Positions 27,638-36,665 are shown, counted from the stretch's first letter. The stretch is DNA of 38,782 nt from Verrucomicrobiales bacterium (GCA_002715965.1 PBAL01000091.1:1-38782); one strand, 5' to 3'. Notes: generated from the letters alone by a model not told the origin. Numbers and translations: made by a program.

Positions 27638-28858
27638 CTAGTCTATCTGCATGAACTTGACGCAGACAGGTGTCGGACATTCGACTTCGACGCCGGTTGG
27701 CGAAAGTTTGCCGGATTCCGAGTCGATGCGGAAGACGACGAGGTTGTCGCTGTTCTGGTTCGCGGCGATCAGGTAGTTGCCGGTCGGATCGATACCGAAG
27801 TTGCGAGGTGTGGTTCCCAAGGTGGACTGAACCTGGAGACGGTTGAGCCGGCCGGAGGCTTCGTCGATGGAGAAAACGACGATACTGTCATGGCCGCGAT
27901 TGGAGCCGTAGAGGAATCTTCCGGTGGGATGAACCTGGACTTCGGCAGTTGAGAAGCCGAGTTGCACGGGCACGTCCAGCGTGGAGATGGTCTGGCGTTC
28001 AGTGAGCTCGCCCGCCCGGTATTTGAACGCAGTGACCGTGCAATGAAGTTCGTTGATCACATAGGCGAATCGCCCCGACGGATGGAAGGCGAAGTGGCGC
28101 GGACCGGCGCCCTTGGCGGTTGACGCGTAAGCGGGGCTGGCCGGGGTCAACTTGCCCTTCTTGCTGTCCAATCGGTAGACGAGGACCTGATCGGTTCCGA
28201 GGTCGGCCGCGAAGGCATACTTATTGGCCGGACCCATGTTGATCGAATGGGCATGAGGTTCCTGCTGGCGACGCAGGTTGATGCTGGAACCCTTGTGTTG
28301 CTGAACGGAACTGGGCGCCTTCAGTTCACCGCTCTCGCCAACGGGAAGAACAGCCACGCTTCCCCCGCCATAGTTCGCGACGAGAACGTTTCGACCGGTG
28401 GCATCCACGGTCAGATGGCAGGGACCCGCTCCGCCGGATTCGTGGGTGTTCAGATGTTCGAGTTCGCCCGTGCCGGGATTAATGAGATAAGAACTGACCG
28501 AACCGGTTTTCTTGCCTTCATAGTTCCCGACTTCGTTCACCGAGTAAAGCATGTCGTTCTCCTCGTTGATCGCGAGGAAGGACGGGTTGTCGGCCTTGGC
28601 CATGAGACCAAGCGATTCCAATCCGCCGGTCTTGAGATCCATACGAAAACCGTAAATGCCTTCGCTGTCGCGACGCGTGTAGGTGCCAATGTAGACTATG
28701 AGCGTGCCGTCCGCAGGCACCTTGGGCGTAACGCTCGGGAGCTTGATCTTGGGCAGCTTGACGGCTGTGGATTCGAGGAACGGACTCTCACAACCGCTCC
28801 CGAAGGCCATCGCGAGCCCGAGGCAGCCCATCAAAACAGATCGCCGGTTGAAATGCAT
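27638..28858 (-). CDS. Lactonase-fold (6-phosphogluconolactonase-like) lipoprotein
   Basis: 406 residues from MHFNRRSVLMGCLGLAMAFG, with a lipoprotein-type signal (GSGC, Cys23). The open frame extends 75 bases further upstream without a credible start. Propeller blocks match the PF10282 lactonase family: IVYIGTYTRRDSEGIYGFRM, NPSFLAINEENDMLYSVNEV, GGAGPCHLTVDATGRNVLVA, QEPHAHSINMGPANKYAFAA, GAGPRHFAFHPSGRFAYVIN and NFGIDPTGNYLIAANQNSDN. Cytosolic YbhE-type members hydrolyse 6-phosphogluconolactone. A lipidated, exported copy cannot serve the pentose phosphate pathway, so another lactone or a binding role is likely (inference). It is divergent from lpxD across 104 bases. Confidence 0.9.
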   Translation of the reverse strand: MHFNRRSVLMGCLGLAMAFGSGCESPFLESTAVKLPKIKLPSVTPKVPADGTLIVYIGTYTRRDSEGIYGFRMDLKTGGLESLGLMAKADNPSFLAINEENDMLYSVNEVGNYEGKKTGSVSSYLINPGTGELEHLNTHESGGAGPCHLTVDATGRNVLVANYGGGSVAVLPVGESGELKAPSSVQQHKGSSINLRRQQEPHAHSINMGPANKYAFAADLGTDQVLVYRLDSKKGKLTPASPAYASTAKGAGPRHFAFHPSGRFAYVINELHCTVTAFKYRAGELTERQTISTLDVPVQLGFSTAEVQVHPTGRFLYGSNRGHDSIVVFSIDEASGRLNRLQVQSTLGTTPRNFGIDPTGNYLIAANQNSDNLVVFRIDSESGKLSPTGVEVECPTPVCVKFMQID

Positions 28859-28962
28859 CGGAGGGAAATAGCAAGACTGGCCGGAATCGCAAGTTTCTTG
28901 GCACGCGTCGATGCCCATCAAAATGCTTGGCATTCACCTTCATTCCACAAAGCCTTGGGGCG

Positions 28963-30000
28963 ATGTTTACCGTGGGTGAAATTGCTGCCCGGCTCCAAGG
29001 CGAGGTCGCCGGGGATCCAACCGTGCGAATAACCGGATTGGCGCCGGCGAACAGCGCGGGGCCGGGCGACCTGACATTTGCCGAGAATGAAAAGTATCTT
29101 GCTGCCGCCAACCAGACCGAGGCCACCGCTGTCATTGCGTTCAAGGATGCGGAAGCCAACGGCAAGACGTTGATCCGCGTGAGCAACGTGCGAGTTGCGT
29201 TGGCCAAGGCACTGGCCTACTTCAAGCCCGAGCCGAGTTATCCGGGCGAAATCCATGCGACGTCCGTGGTTGATCCATCCGCGGAAATCGATCCGTCGGC
29301 GTATATCGGTCCCTATTGTGTGATTGGAAAGGCCTGCCGAATCGGGCCGCGTGCAACGCTGCTTGGGCAAACGCACATCGGAGACCGCACTGAAATCGGA
29401 GCCGAGTGCCGGGTATTCGCCAACGTCTCGATCTACGCCGATACCAAAATTGGAGATCGCGTCCGCATTCACGCCGGCACGGTGATCGGTTCCGATGGCT
29501 ACGGTTATGTATTCGACCAAGGCGCGCATCAGAAGATTCCTCAGGTGGGAAATGTCGTGATCGAGAACGACGTTGAGATCGGTTCCAACGTGTCCATTGA
29601 TTGCGGCGCGCTTGGGTCCACGGTCGTCGGTGCCGGCACGAAGATCGATAACCTCGTGCAAATCGCGCACAACGTCGCCACGGGAGAACATTGCCTCGTG
29701 ATTTCTCAGAGCGGGATTGCCGGGAGCAGCAAGTTGGGCAAATACGTAACCCTCGCCGGGCAGGTAGGAATCGCCGGTCATTTAACCATCGGTGACAAGG
29801 TCACGCTGGCTGCGAAATCCGGAGTCATGCACGACATTCCCCCGGGCGAAACTTGGATGGGCGCCCCCGCTCAACCCGATCGGAGAACCAAGCGGCAGCT
29901 TCTCGCACTCCAGCAACTTCCCGATTTGATTCGCCGCGTGCGCCAATTGGAGAAGGAATCGGCCAAATTCGGCGATAAATCTTCACAAATCGGAGATTGA
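28963..30000 (+). CDS. lpxD: UDP-3-O-(3-hydroxyacyl)glucosamine N-acyltransferase
   Basis: 345 residues from MFTVGEIAARLQGEVAGDPT, with GGGG-like purines before the ATG. A TTG start 36 bases upstream is in frame but unneeded. The N-terminal uridine-binding domain includes ITGLAPANSAGPGDLTFAEN. A left-handed parallel beta-helix of hexapeptide repeats covers ~95-310. The catalytic His236 lies in VQIAHNVATGEH, followed by the C-terminal helices (LLALQQLPDLIRRVRQLEKE). It adds the N-linked 3-hydroxyacyl chain in lipid A synthesis (third Raetz step, cytoplasmic). Usual partners (bamA, ompH, fabZ, lpxA) are not next to it. Its presence shows a lipopolysaccharide-type outer membrane. Confidence 0.96.
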   Translation: MFTVGEIAARLQGEVAGDPTVRITGLAPANSAGPGDLTFAENEKYLAAANQTEATAVIAFKDAEANGKTLIRVSNVRVALAKALAYFKPEPSYPGEIHATSVVDPSAEIDPSAYIGPYCVIGKACRIGPRATLLGQTHIGDRTEIGAECRVFANVSIYADTKIGDRVRIHAGTVIGSDGYGYVFDQGAHQKIPQVGNVVIENDVEIGSNVSIDCGALGSTVVGAGTKIDNLVQIAHNVATGEHCLVISQSGIAGSSKLGKYVTLAGQVGIAGHLTIGDKVTLAAKSGVMHDIPPGETWMGAPAQPDRRTKRQLLALQQLPDLIRRVRQLEKESAKFGDKSSQIGD

Positions 30001-30043
30001 GTGTGTAGATTGCCCGAATTCGTCACTTGGGCACGCCCTTCGT

Positions 30044-31096
30044 ATGAAGAAGCGCTTCTTCAAAAATCTTTTCAAACATGGCAACAAGCACCAGGCGAGT
30101 GAGCTGAAGGGCAAGGCCGTCAAGGGAGACCCCGAGTCTCAATACCAGCTTGCGCTCCTTTACAGTATCGGTCAGGGCGTCACCCAAGATTACGTCGAAG
30201 CCGGAAGGTGGTTCAAAGCTGCGGGCGAGTATGGACACCCCGAAGCGCAGAACGCCCTCGGTCTCTGCTACGATCACGGGACAGGCGTAAAACGCGATCC
30301 CGCCAAGGCCGTTCAGTGGTATGCGCGCGCTGCGGAACAGGGACATCCTTCCGCCCAGAACAACCTCGGTCTCAGCTACAACAGCGGAGACGGTGTTTCG
30401 CGAGATTTCTCCGAGTCGGTGAAGTGGTTTCGCGCTGCGGCCGACCAGGGATATGCCGATGGACAGTTCAGTCTTGGACTTGCCTACTACCGCGGGGAAG
30501 GCGTCGAACAGAATTACACCAAGGCCATGAAGTGGCTGCACAAGTCGGCTGAGCAGGGCAACTCCGATGCGCAATACCGGCTTGCTCGAGTGCTCTATAA
30601 GTTTGCTGAAAACCGCGCTGCGTATCGCGAAGCTGCCAAGTGGTTCAAGCAGGCCGCTGAAAACAGCAACCTCGACGCGCAATTCAATTTGGCAATGTGC
30701 TACACCGACGGCAAGGGTGTGCCGGAAAACATGGTGGAAGCTGCCAACTGGCTCGAACGCGCGGCCGAGGCCGGCCATGCAAAGTCGCTTTACGAACTGG
30801 GCCGCCGTCACTTCACCGGCCTGGGCACATTGAAGAACGAACAGGAAGGCGTACGTTACTTTCGCGTTGCGGCCGAGCAAGGCAGCCTCCAGGCGATGCT
30901 GCAGATCGCGCGTTGCTATCGCGATGCCCAAGGCACCAGCAAGGACATCGTCCGCGCCTATCGCTGGTTTTCCGTGGCCGCCGAATACAAGGCCAAGAAC
31001 GCGACCGGTGAACGGGACGCGTTGGAGAACGAACTTTCCCGCGAAGAACTCGCCAAGGCCAAGCGGAAGGCCGAAGAGTTCATCGAGAACCATTGA
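30044..31096 (+). CDS. Sel1-repeat (tetratricopeptide-like) protein
   Basis: 350 residues made almost wholly of eight ~36-residue Sel1-like repeats from about residue 28 to 320. Examples are HPEAQNALGLCYDHGTGVKR and HPSAQNNLGLSYNSGDGVSR, each closing with a W(F/Y)..AAE.G helix. The fifth repeat (QYRLARVLYKFAENRAAYRE) and the seventh are the most divergent. The C-terminus is a charged helix (ELSREELAKAKRKAEEFIE). No signal peptide or membrane helix; the basic N-terminus is MKKRFFKNLFKHGNKHQ. Sel1 proteins are adaptors for protein-protein contact, and the partner here is unknown. It lies 43 bases after lpxD, so co-transcription is plausible. Confidence 0.94.
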   Translation: MKKRFFKNLFKHGNKHQASELKGKAVKGDPESQYQLALLYSIGQGVTQDYVEAGRWFKAAGEYGHPEAQNALGLCYDHGTGVKRDPAKAVQWYARAAEQGHPSAQNNLGLSYNSGDGVSRDFSESVKWFRAAADQGYADGQFSLGLAYYRGEGVEQNYTKAMKWLHKSAEQGNSDAQYRLARVLYKFAENRAAYREAAKWFKQAAENSNLDAQFNLAMCYTDGKGVPENMVEAANWLERAAEAGHAKSLYELGRRHFTGLGTLKNEQEGVRYFRVAAEQGSLQAMLQIARCYRDAQGTSKDIVRAYRWFSVAAEYKAKNATGERDALENELSREELAKAKRKAEEFIENH

Positions 31097-31421
31097 GGTT
31101 GGGCAGCTTCAAGCCGCAATCTTCAATCTTCAGATCAAGGTCCAACGGACCCTTCCCATTCAGCCGTGTCCGACCTAACCCGGGCTGAGGAAGGCTTGGT
31201 AGCAAAGATGAAACATCCAGAAGGTGGAAAGACTGCTCCATGGGAATGCTTGATTGCGTCCTTGTGGATCCATCACGAATCAACCGCTGCCCGTAAAATT
31301 GGCGTACAAAGCGCACTGGAAATGACGCGAATCGCCCGGACTTCCTGACACAGCAAACGCCACGACGGGCAATTCCGGTTGCATGTTCCTCGCGCCTCCT
31401 GTGGGATGAGCGCGAACTGTC
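31097..31421. other. 325-base gap upstream of the Mla-type operon
   Basis: No convincing gene. A 60-codon frame at 31166-31348 lacks family features. The promoter of the mla operon should lie here, but I cannot point to a clear -35/-10 pair. No terminator hairpin was recognised after the Sel1 gene. Confidence 0.5.
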
Positions 31422-32543
31422 TTGGGAAAAGCCGACTTCAATCTCCAATCCACCGGCGAACTCCGGATCGAATTGTCCGGAAGTTGGTTGCTTGCAGACG
31501 AAATCCCCGATCTGGCGAGAATGCAGAAGGAGCTGACCCAATCGGCCTGTCAAAAGGTGGTCCTCACGGAAAAGGAGCTCGGAGAATGGAGTTCGCCGTT
31601 GATCTCATTTCTGCTGCGTTGCCACGAGATTTGCGACTCGGCTGATGCGATTCTTGACACGTCAGCGTTGCCCACGGGCATCCAGGAGTTGCTCCGACTT
31701 TCGGTGGCCGTTCCGGAAAAGAAAGATGCGCGCCGAAAACAGAAGGGCAAGTCGACGCTCTATGTGATCGGCGAGGAGACGATCAAGTTCGTGCGAGGGA
31801 CGTTTCAGCTGCTGGCGTTCATCGGTGAGAGCACGATCGCCGTTCTAAAGCTGCTCAACGGACAAACCCGGATGCGCTGGCGTGATGCGGTGAAGACGAT
31901 GCAGGAATGCGGGCCGGAAGCTCTGCCAATTGTTTTTCTGATCAACCTGCTCACAGGAATGATCATCGGCTTTGTGGGATCGATCAGCCTGATTGATTTC
32001 GGTGCCGCGATCTACGTGGCCGACGGGGTGGCGATCGCGATGGTCAGGGAGATGGGTTGTTTGATGACGGCGATTATCGTATCGGGCCGGACGGGCGCCG
32101 CTTTCGCCGCAGAGCTCGGCACGATGAAGGTGAACGAGGAGATCGATGCGTTCACAACATTTGGTTTTTCGGCCACCGAATATCTCGTGTTGCCGCGGAT
32201 GGTGGCGCTTGCGCTCATGATGCCCGTTCTCTGCGTATTCGCCGACGTCGCCGGCATCTTGGGTGGCATGCTGGTTGGCGTGCCCATTCTCGACCTATCA
32301 ACGATGGAGTACATCAACCAGACGATCAACTCGTTCGATGGGGTTGATTTTGCGATCGGGATCATCAAGGGAGCCGTCTTCGGTATCCTGATCGCATTGA
32401 CCGGGTGTTTGAACGGGATCAACTGCGGCAACAATGCTGCGGCAGTCGGCGTGGCAACCACCTCGGCGGTGGTCGCTGGAATCACCAGCATCATTATCGC
32501 CGACGCGGTGTTCGCCGTAGTCTTTCATATGTTGGAAGTTTAA
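31422..32543 (+). CDS. mlaE: MlaE-type ABC transporter permease fused to an N-terminal STAS domain
   Basis: 373 residues. Residues ~8-95 form a STAS-like domain (ELRIELSGSWLLADEIPDLA; CDSADAILDTSALPTGIQEL). Residues ~115-373 are the MlaE permease: FIGESTIAVLKLLNGQTRMR amphipathic interface helix, then five hydrophobic segments with the family core VAIAMVREMGCLMTAIIVSG and RTGAAFAAELGTMKVNEEID, and FGFSATEYLVLPR. In E. coli STAS is a separate protein, MlaB; fusions like this are known in other phyla. It moves phospholipids between the membranes together with MlaF and MlaD. The start is uncertain: a TGA at 31407 closes the frame upstream, leaving TTG at 31422 as the first start that keeps the STAS domain. 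Confidence 0.92.
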   Translation: MGKADFNLQSTGELRIELSGSWLLADEIPDLARMQKELTQSACQKVVLTEKELGEWSSPLISFLLRCHEICDSADAILDTSALPTGIQELLRLSVAVPEKKDARRKQKGKSTLYVIGEETIKFVRGTFQLLAFIGESTIAVLKLLNGQTRMRWRDAVKTMQECGPEALPIVFLINLLTGMIIGFVGSISLIDFGAAIYVADGVAIAMVREMGCLMTAIIVSGRTGAAFAAELGTMKVNEEIDAFTTFGFSATEYLVLPRMVALALMMPVLCVFADVAGILGGMLVGVPILDLSTMEYINQTINSFDGVDFAIGIIKGAVFGILIALTGCLNGINCGNNAAAVGVATTSAVVAGITSIIIADAVFAVVFHMLEV

Positions 32544-32544
32544 G

Positions 32545-33327
32545 ATGAGCGACACACCCCACATTGAGATTCGTAACCTGACGATGGCCTATGAGTCGTT
32601 TGTGGTGATGCGCGAGATCAATGCCCAGGTGAAGCGAGGTGAGGTGTTCGTGATCATGGGCGGCAGTGGCTGTGGCAAGAGCACGCTCCTGCGCCATCTG
32701 ATCGGGCTTAAGGATCCCACTGAGGGTGAGATCTTCTACAACGGGGGCTGCTTTACGTCCTGCGATGAAGACGAGCGCGAGAAAATGATGCAACGTTTTG
32801 GCGTATTGTTCCAAAGCGGCGCCTTGTGGAGCTCCATGACACTCTTCGAGAACGTCGCGCTGCCGCTGGAGGAATACACTTCCCTCTCCAAGCGCGAAAT
32901 TTCCGATGTGGTTTCGCTCAAGCTCGCACTCGTTGGGTTGAAGGGCTTTGACGAGTATTATCCCTCCGAAATCTCTGGTGGCATGCGTAAACGCGCAGGT
33001 CTCGCCCGCGCCATGGCACTCGACCCGGAAATCCTTTTCTTCGACGAGCCCTCTGCCGGCCTCGATCCGGTGAGCGCACGACGACTGGACGATCTGATTC
33101 TTCAACTGCGCGACAACCTTGGCACGACCATCGTCGTCGTCACCCACGAGTTGGACAGCATCTTCGCCATCGCGGACAATTCCGTCTTCCTCGACGCCCA
33201 GTCGCGCACCATGCGTGCACAGGGCAATCCACGCGAGATGCTGGAGAAGGGAGACGACCCGGTCCTCCTGGAATTTTTGACTCGGGGTGAAGGTCGCAAA
33301 CCGCTATCAACGACGCCCTCGGCATGA
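32545..33327 (+). CDS. mlaF: MlaF-type ABC transporter ATPase
   Basis: 260 residues. Walker A GGSGCGKST (39-47), Q-loop VLFQSGALWSSMT, signature ISGGMRKRAGLARAMAL, Walker B ILFFDEPSAGLDP, H-loop VVVTHELDSI. 'SGGMRKR' and 'DEPSAGLDPV' are typical of MlaF rather than of importers. It forms the cytoplasmic motor for the MlaE permease. One base separates it from mlaE, and it overlaps the MlaD gene by ATGA. The C-terminal tail (RGEGRKPLSTTPSA) is short and may correspond to the MlaF handshake helix region, poorly conserved. Confidence 0.95.
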   Translation: MSDTPHIEIRNLTMAYESFVVMREINAQVKRGEVFVIMGGSGCGKSTLLRHLIGLKDPTEGEIFYNGGCFTSCDEDEREKMMQRFGVLFQSGALWSSMTLFENVALPLEEYTSLSKREISDVVSLKLALVGLKGFDEYYPSEISGGMRKRAGLARAMALDPEILFFDEPSAGLDPVSARRLDDLILQLRDNLGTTIVVVTHELDSIFAIADNSVFLDAQSRTMRAQGNPREMLEKGDDPVLLEFLTRGEGRKPLSTTPSA

Positions 33328-34358
33328 GCAGCAAGACCAGCCCCACACTCGTCGGAATGTTCGTGGTGATCGGAGTGATCATCGCGGTCGGTACGGTGAT
33401 GGTGATCGGTTCCGGCAAGCTCTTCGCCACCAAGCTCACCTACATCCTCTACTTCAACGAGTCGGTCAACGGCTTGCAAAAAGGTGCGCCCGTGAAGTTC
33501 AAGGGTGTCACCATCGGAAAAGTGAAGTCGCTCCAGATCCATTACCACGAGGACAAGGACCAGATTCATATCCCCGTCATCATCGAACTCGATGCCAAGA
33601 CGATTTACGAAAGCCTCGATACCGACCTGCACGAAAATCAAATCGGGGACTTTCACAAGATGGTAAACCACGTCACGGGGCGGTTGGAGACCGACAGCCT
33701 GGTGACTGGCCGTCTCTATATCGGCCTGCGCTACGATCCCGAATCGGACGCAAAACGAGAAGTGGGACGTCAGGGGGCATACCCGGAGTTGCCCACGGAA
33801 CCGTCCACCTTTGCGCTTCTGACAGATGAGTTCAGCAGCATCGATGTGAGCGGTTTGTCGGATCGAATCGAATCGATCCTGAAGAAAGTGGACGACGGAA
33901 TCGGCGAACTCGACATGAAGCGCATCAATGACGAGATCGTCGGCACGCTTGCTTCTGTGCGCAAGGTGGTCGAGTCCGACGAGGTGGAGAACTCCCTCAA
34001 ATCCTTCGAAAAGACGATGGCCGGCGTTGAGAATTCCATCACGAATTTCAACCAGACCATTGCTTCCATCGGCAAGACCTCCGACGAAATCCGTTCACTT
34101 ACCACCACCGCGAAAGGCGAAATCAAGCCGCTCACTGCCGGGGTGAATGCAACCACCGCCGAGGCGGTGCAAACCCTGCAACAGGTCGAGGCCACGGTCG
34201 AGGAACTGCGCCGGCTGGTTGCCGCACAATCACCCGTATATTCCCGCCTGGTGAAGACGCTCGACGAATTCCAACGTCTCGCGCGATCCACCCGAGAACT
34301 CACTGATCTGCTCCGGCGCGATCCGCGTGTATTGATCAGCGGGAAGAAACAACCATGA
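33324..34358 (+). CDS. mlaD: MlaD-family MCE-domain protein
   Basis: 344 residues. One N-terminal membrane helix (10-30, GMFVVIGVIIAVGTVMVIGS) anchors a single MCE domain (~36-135) with the motif YFNESVNGLQKGAPVKFKGV and TIGKVKSL. The long C-terminal part (170-330) is helical with coiled-coil character (DRIESILKKVDDGIGELDMK; VENSLKSFEKTMAGVENSIT; LQQVEATVEELRRLVAAQSP) and ends LLRRDPRVLISGKKQP. This tail is far longer than in E. coli MlaD (183 residues) and closer to the PqiB/LetB or actinobacterial MCE layout, suggesting a hydrophobic tunnel reaching across the periplasm. Overlaps both neighbours by ATGA. Confidence 0.93.
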   Translation: MSSKTSPTLVGMFVVIGVIIAVGTVMVIGSGKLFATKLTYILYFNESVNGLQKGAPVKFKGVTIGKVKSLQIHYHEDKDQIHIPVIIELDAKTIYESLDTDLHENQIGDFHKMVNHVTGRLETDSLVTGRLYIGLRYDPESDAKREVGRQGAYPELPTEPSTFALLTDEFSSIDVSGLSDRIESILKKVDDGIGELDMKRINDEIVGTLASVRKVVESDEVENSLKSFEKTMAGVENSITNFNQTIASIGKTSDEIRSLTTTAKGEIKPLTAGVNATTAEAVQTLQQVEATVEELRRLVAAQSPVYSRLVKTLDEFQRLARSTRELTDLLRRDPRVLISGKKQP

Positions 34359-34960
34359 AGACCTTTCACATCTGTCTGTTGGCCGCGTTCCTGACCGGCT
34401 GCATGAGCCTGGACCCGAAACCTGATCCAACCCGCCACTTCACCCTTTCCGCACGGGCGACGTCGGCAAATGAGTCGACAGGCGTTTCCATCTACATTGG
34501 CGAAGTGGAAATTCCGGAATACCTGAACCGCTCCAATCTGGTGCTTCGGAAAAGCGGCAACGAAATCACGATCTCCGAATACGATCGCTGGGCTGAACCT
34601 CTCGAAAACGGAATCACCCGTGTCATTGCCGAGAACATTTCCGCCCATACTGGTTCCCGCAAGGTCTTCACTTCGGCAGCCGGCAGCAGCTCTAGCTTCT
34701 TGCGAGTGCGGGTTCAAGTTCACGCCTTGGAGCCCGCCGATTCCGGCATCATCGCCTCGGCAAGTTGGAAGTTGATGAACCAGTCCGACCAGGTCCTCGA
34801 TTCAGGCCAATGGAAAACTTCAGGCGACGTTCAACTCTCATCGGATTCGGATACCGCGGCCAAAGTCTCCGCCATGAGCGAGCTACTCGCGCAACTTTCC
34901 AATCAGATCTCGGATGCGATCCTGAAAGCAACTTCATCACCTCAAGCTGCCGATGAGTGA
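34355..34960 (+). CDS. PqiC-like ABC-transport auxiliary lipoprotein
   Basis: 201 residues. Lipoprotein signal MKTFHICLLAAFLTGC (Cys16). The mature part matches the ABC_trans_aux/PqiC pattern: TRHFTLSARAT, then VSIYIGEVEIPEYLNRSNLV, ITISEYDRWAEPLENGITRV and IAENIS. In PqiABC and related MCE systems this lipoprotein sits at the outer membrane and docks onto the MCE protein. Residue 17 is Met, so outer-membrane sorting is expected. Starts inside the mlaD gene (ATGA) and overlaps the acyltransferase start by eight bases. Confidence 0.92.
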   Translation: MKTFHICLLAAFLTGCMSLDPKPDPTRHFTLSARATSANESTGVSIYIGEVEIPEYLNRSNLVLRKSGNEITISEYDRWAEPLENGITRVIAENISAHTGSRKVFTSAAGSSSSFLRVRVQVHALEPADSGIIASASWKLMNQSDQVLDSGQWKTSGDVQLSSDSDTAAKVSAMSELLAQLSNQISDAILKATSSPQAADE

Positions 34961-36665
34961 GGAATCACCGGCCGGAGTAACGCCTCCCACGCTTCCGACC
35001 GCTCGTCGACACGACCTCGACGCCCTCCGCGCCGTGGCCATGCTCCTTGGCATTGTGCTGCACGGCGCCCTCGCATTCATCCCCGGCATCTGGCCTATCC
35101 AAGACATCCACCAAAACGAAGCTTATACCCTTCCCATTGCTGCCATTCACGGCTTTCGCATGCCGCTGTTCTTCATCATCAGCGGATTCTTCACCGCCAT
35201 GCTCTGGCGCCGACGCGGACTCAAGGCCCTGATTACGCATCGATTCAAACGCATTTTTCTGCCCTTGATGCTCTGCATGGTGACGATCATCCCGGTGACC
35301 TGGTTCGTCATGCTCTCAGCCGGACAACCCGATCGGCCGGAGACGAAGGAATCGAAGGTCACTCAGAACCTCCCGGATGTCTGGACCGCGGCTCGCACCG
35401 GAAACCTCGACGCGATTCAGACCTATGCGGACGAAGGAGGAGATCTGAACGCCGGTGATAGCTCATTCGGCTCAACCCCACTATCGATTGCCGCGCTCTA
35501 TGGACAGAAGGAAGCCACCGAAGCACTTCTTGAGGCAGGTGCCGAGGTGAACGCGCAGAACAAGGACGGAGGAACAGCGCTTCACGCAGCCGCGTTTCTT
35601 GGCGAAGCGGAAATTGTCAAACTCCTGCTCGAATCCGGAGCCGATTACAAATTGAAAAACCAGCGTGGCGAAACGGCGGTCAACTCCTTGCAGGCGCCTT
35701 GGGGAATCACCCAATGGATCGCCGGAATGCTGCAGCTGAAGCTCGACAAGGAGGAGGTGATGGAAGGACGCAAACAATCGGCGCGGATCTTGGAGGAATA
35801 CGGCGCGGACATCGGACGACGCGGAGAATCCGAAAAACGTGATTCAGAAATCGCCGGGGCAATCATCGTGGGTCTGTTCGTATTCCCCGTGTTCCATCAC
35901 CTATGGTTTCTTTGGTTCCTTTGCTGGCTCGTTGGCCTGTTCGCGGTCTACATGTGGATCATGGATAAGATGGGTTGGAAAAACACCCCCAACCGTCCAA
36001 TCGCCACACCATTGCGCTACTTGTGGCTCATTCCCCTCACGATGATTCCCCAATCCATGATGGGGAAGATGATGCCCGTCTTCGGACCCGACACCTCCAT
36101 CGGATTGATTCCCATGCCGCAAGTCCTGCTGTTCTACGCGATCTTCTTTGGCTTCGGCGTTCTGTATTTCGATTGCGGTGACAAGGAAGGAAGGCTTGGC
36201 AAATACTGGTGGGTCACCATTCCGTTTTCGCTGCTGGTTCTGTTTCCGATCGGATACGAACTGACCATCGGCGGTCTCGGCTTCGAGAACCGGATTCCCG
36301 GTAAAGAGTGGCACCGCGCCATTGCCGTATTCGTGCAGGCCCTGTTCTCCTGGCTGATGTGCTTCGGCTGCATGGGCCTGTTCCACCGGATCTTCAAACG
36401 TGAACGACCCGCTTACCGATACATCTCCGATTCCTCCTACTGGCTCTACATCGCGCACCTGCCCTTGATGATCTGGCTCCATGGTCTGGTGCAGAACTGG
36501 GATCTGCCGCTCGAACTGAAGTTCCTCATCGTCTGCGCCATCACCACCGGATCCCTGCTGCTTACCTACCAGCTCTTCATCCGCTACACTTGGGTTGGCC
36601 GCCTGCTAAACGGACCTCGAACCCGTCCGCAAAAGGACGGAAACCCGCACAAACAACCCGCTTAA
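34953..36665 (+). CDS. Acyltransferase-3 (OpgC-like) membrane protein with inserted ankyrin domain
   Basis: 570 residues. The N-terminus is the acyltransferase-3 start: RRHDLDALRAVAMLLGIVLH with conserved His37, then MPLFFIISGFFTAMLWRRRG, a basic cytoplasmic loop and a third membrane helix (~101-122). Residues ~141-290 are a soluble insert: ankyrin repeats (TPLSIAALYGQKEATEALLE; TALHAAAFLGEAEIVKLLLE) followed by a charged helical linker. The membrane part resumes at ~299 with HHLWFLWFLCWLVGLFAVYM, the OpgC/MdoC-type HLWFL motif, and about six more helices. AT3 proteins transfer acyl groups to extracytoplasmic glycans or lipids. The positive loop RRRGLKALITHRFKR before helix 3 predicts that the ankyrin insert faces the periplasm. 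Last gene of the Mla-type operon (start overlaps the lipoprotein by 8 bases). Confidence 0.9.
   Translation: MSEESPAGVTPPTLPTARRHDLDALRAVAMLLGIVLHGALAFIPGIWPIQDIHQNEAYTLPIAAIHGFRMPLFFIISGFFTAMLWRRRGLKALITHRFKRIFLPLMLCMVTIIPVTWFVMLSAGQPDRPETKESKVTQNLPDVWTAARTGNLDAIQTYADEGGDLNAGDSSFGSTPLSIAALYGQKEATEALLEAGAEVNAQNKDGGTALHAAAFLGEAEIVKLLLESGADYKLKNQRGETAVNSLQAPWGITQWIAGMLQLKLDKEEVMEGRKQSARILEEYGADIGRRGESEKRDSEIAGAIIVGLFVFPVFHHLWFLWFLCWLVGLFAVYMWIMDKMGWKNTPNRPIATPLRYLWLIPLTMIPQSMMGKMMPVFGPDTSIGLIPMPQVLLFYAIFFGFGVLYFDCGDKEGRLGKYWWVTIPFSLLVLFPIGYELTIGGLGFENRIPGKEWHRAIAVFVQALFSWLMCFGCMGLFHRIFKRERPAYRYISDSSYWLYIAHLPLMIWLHGLVQNWDLPLELKFLIVCAITTGSLLLTYQLFIRYTWVGRLLNGPRTRPQKDGNPHKQPA

Noticed and set aside
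30023..31093. 356-codon minus-strand open frame with repeat-like protein
   Set aside because: Its repetitiveness is only the reverse complement of the Sel1 repeats at 30044-31096.
31166..31348. 60-codon plus-strand frame before mlaE
   Set aside because: No ribosome binding site, family motif or protein-like composition.
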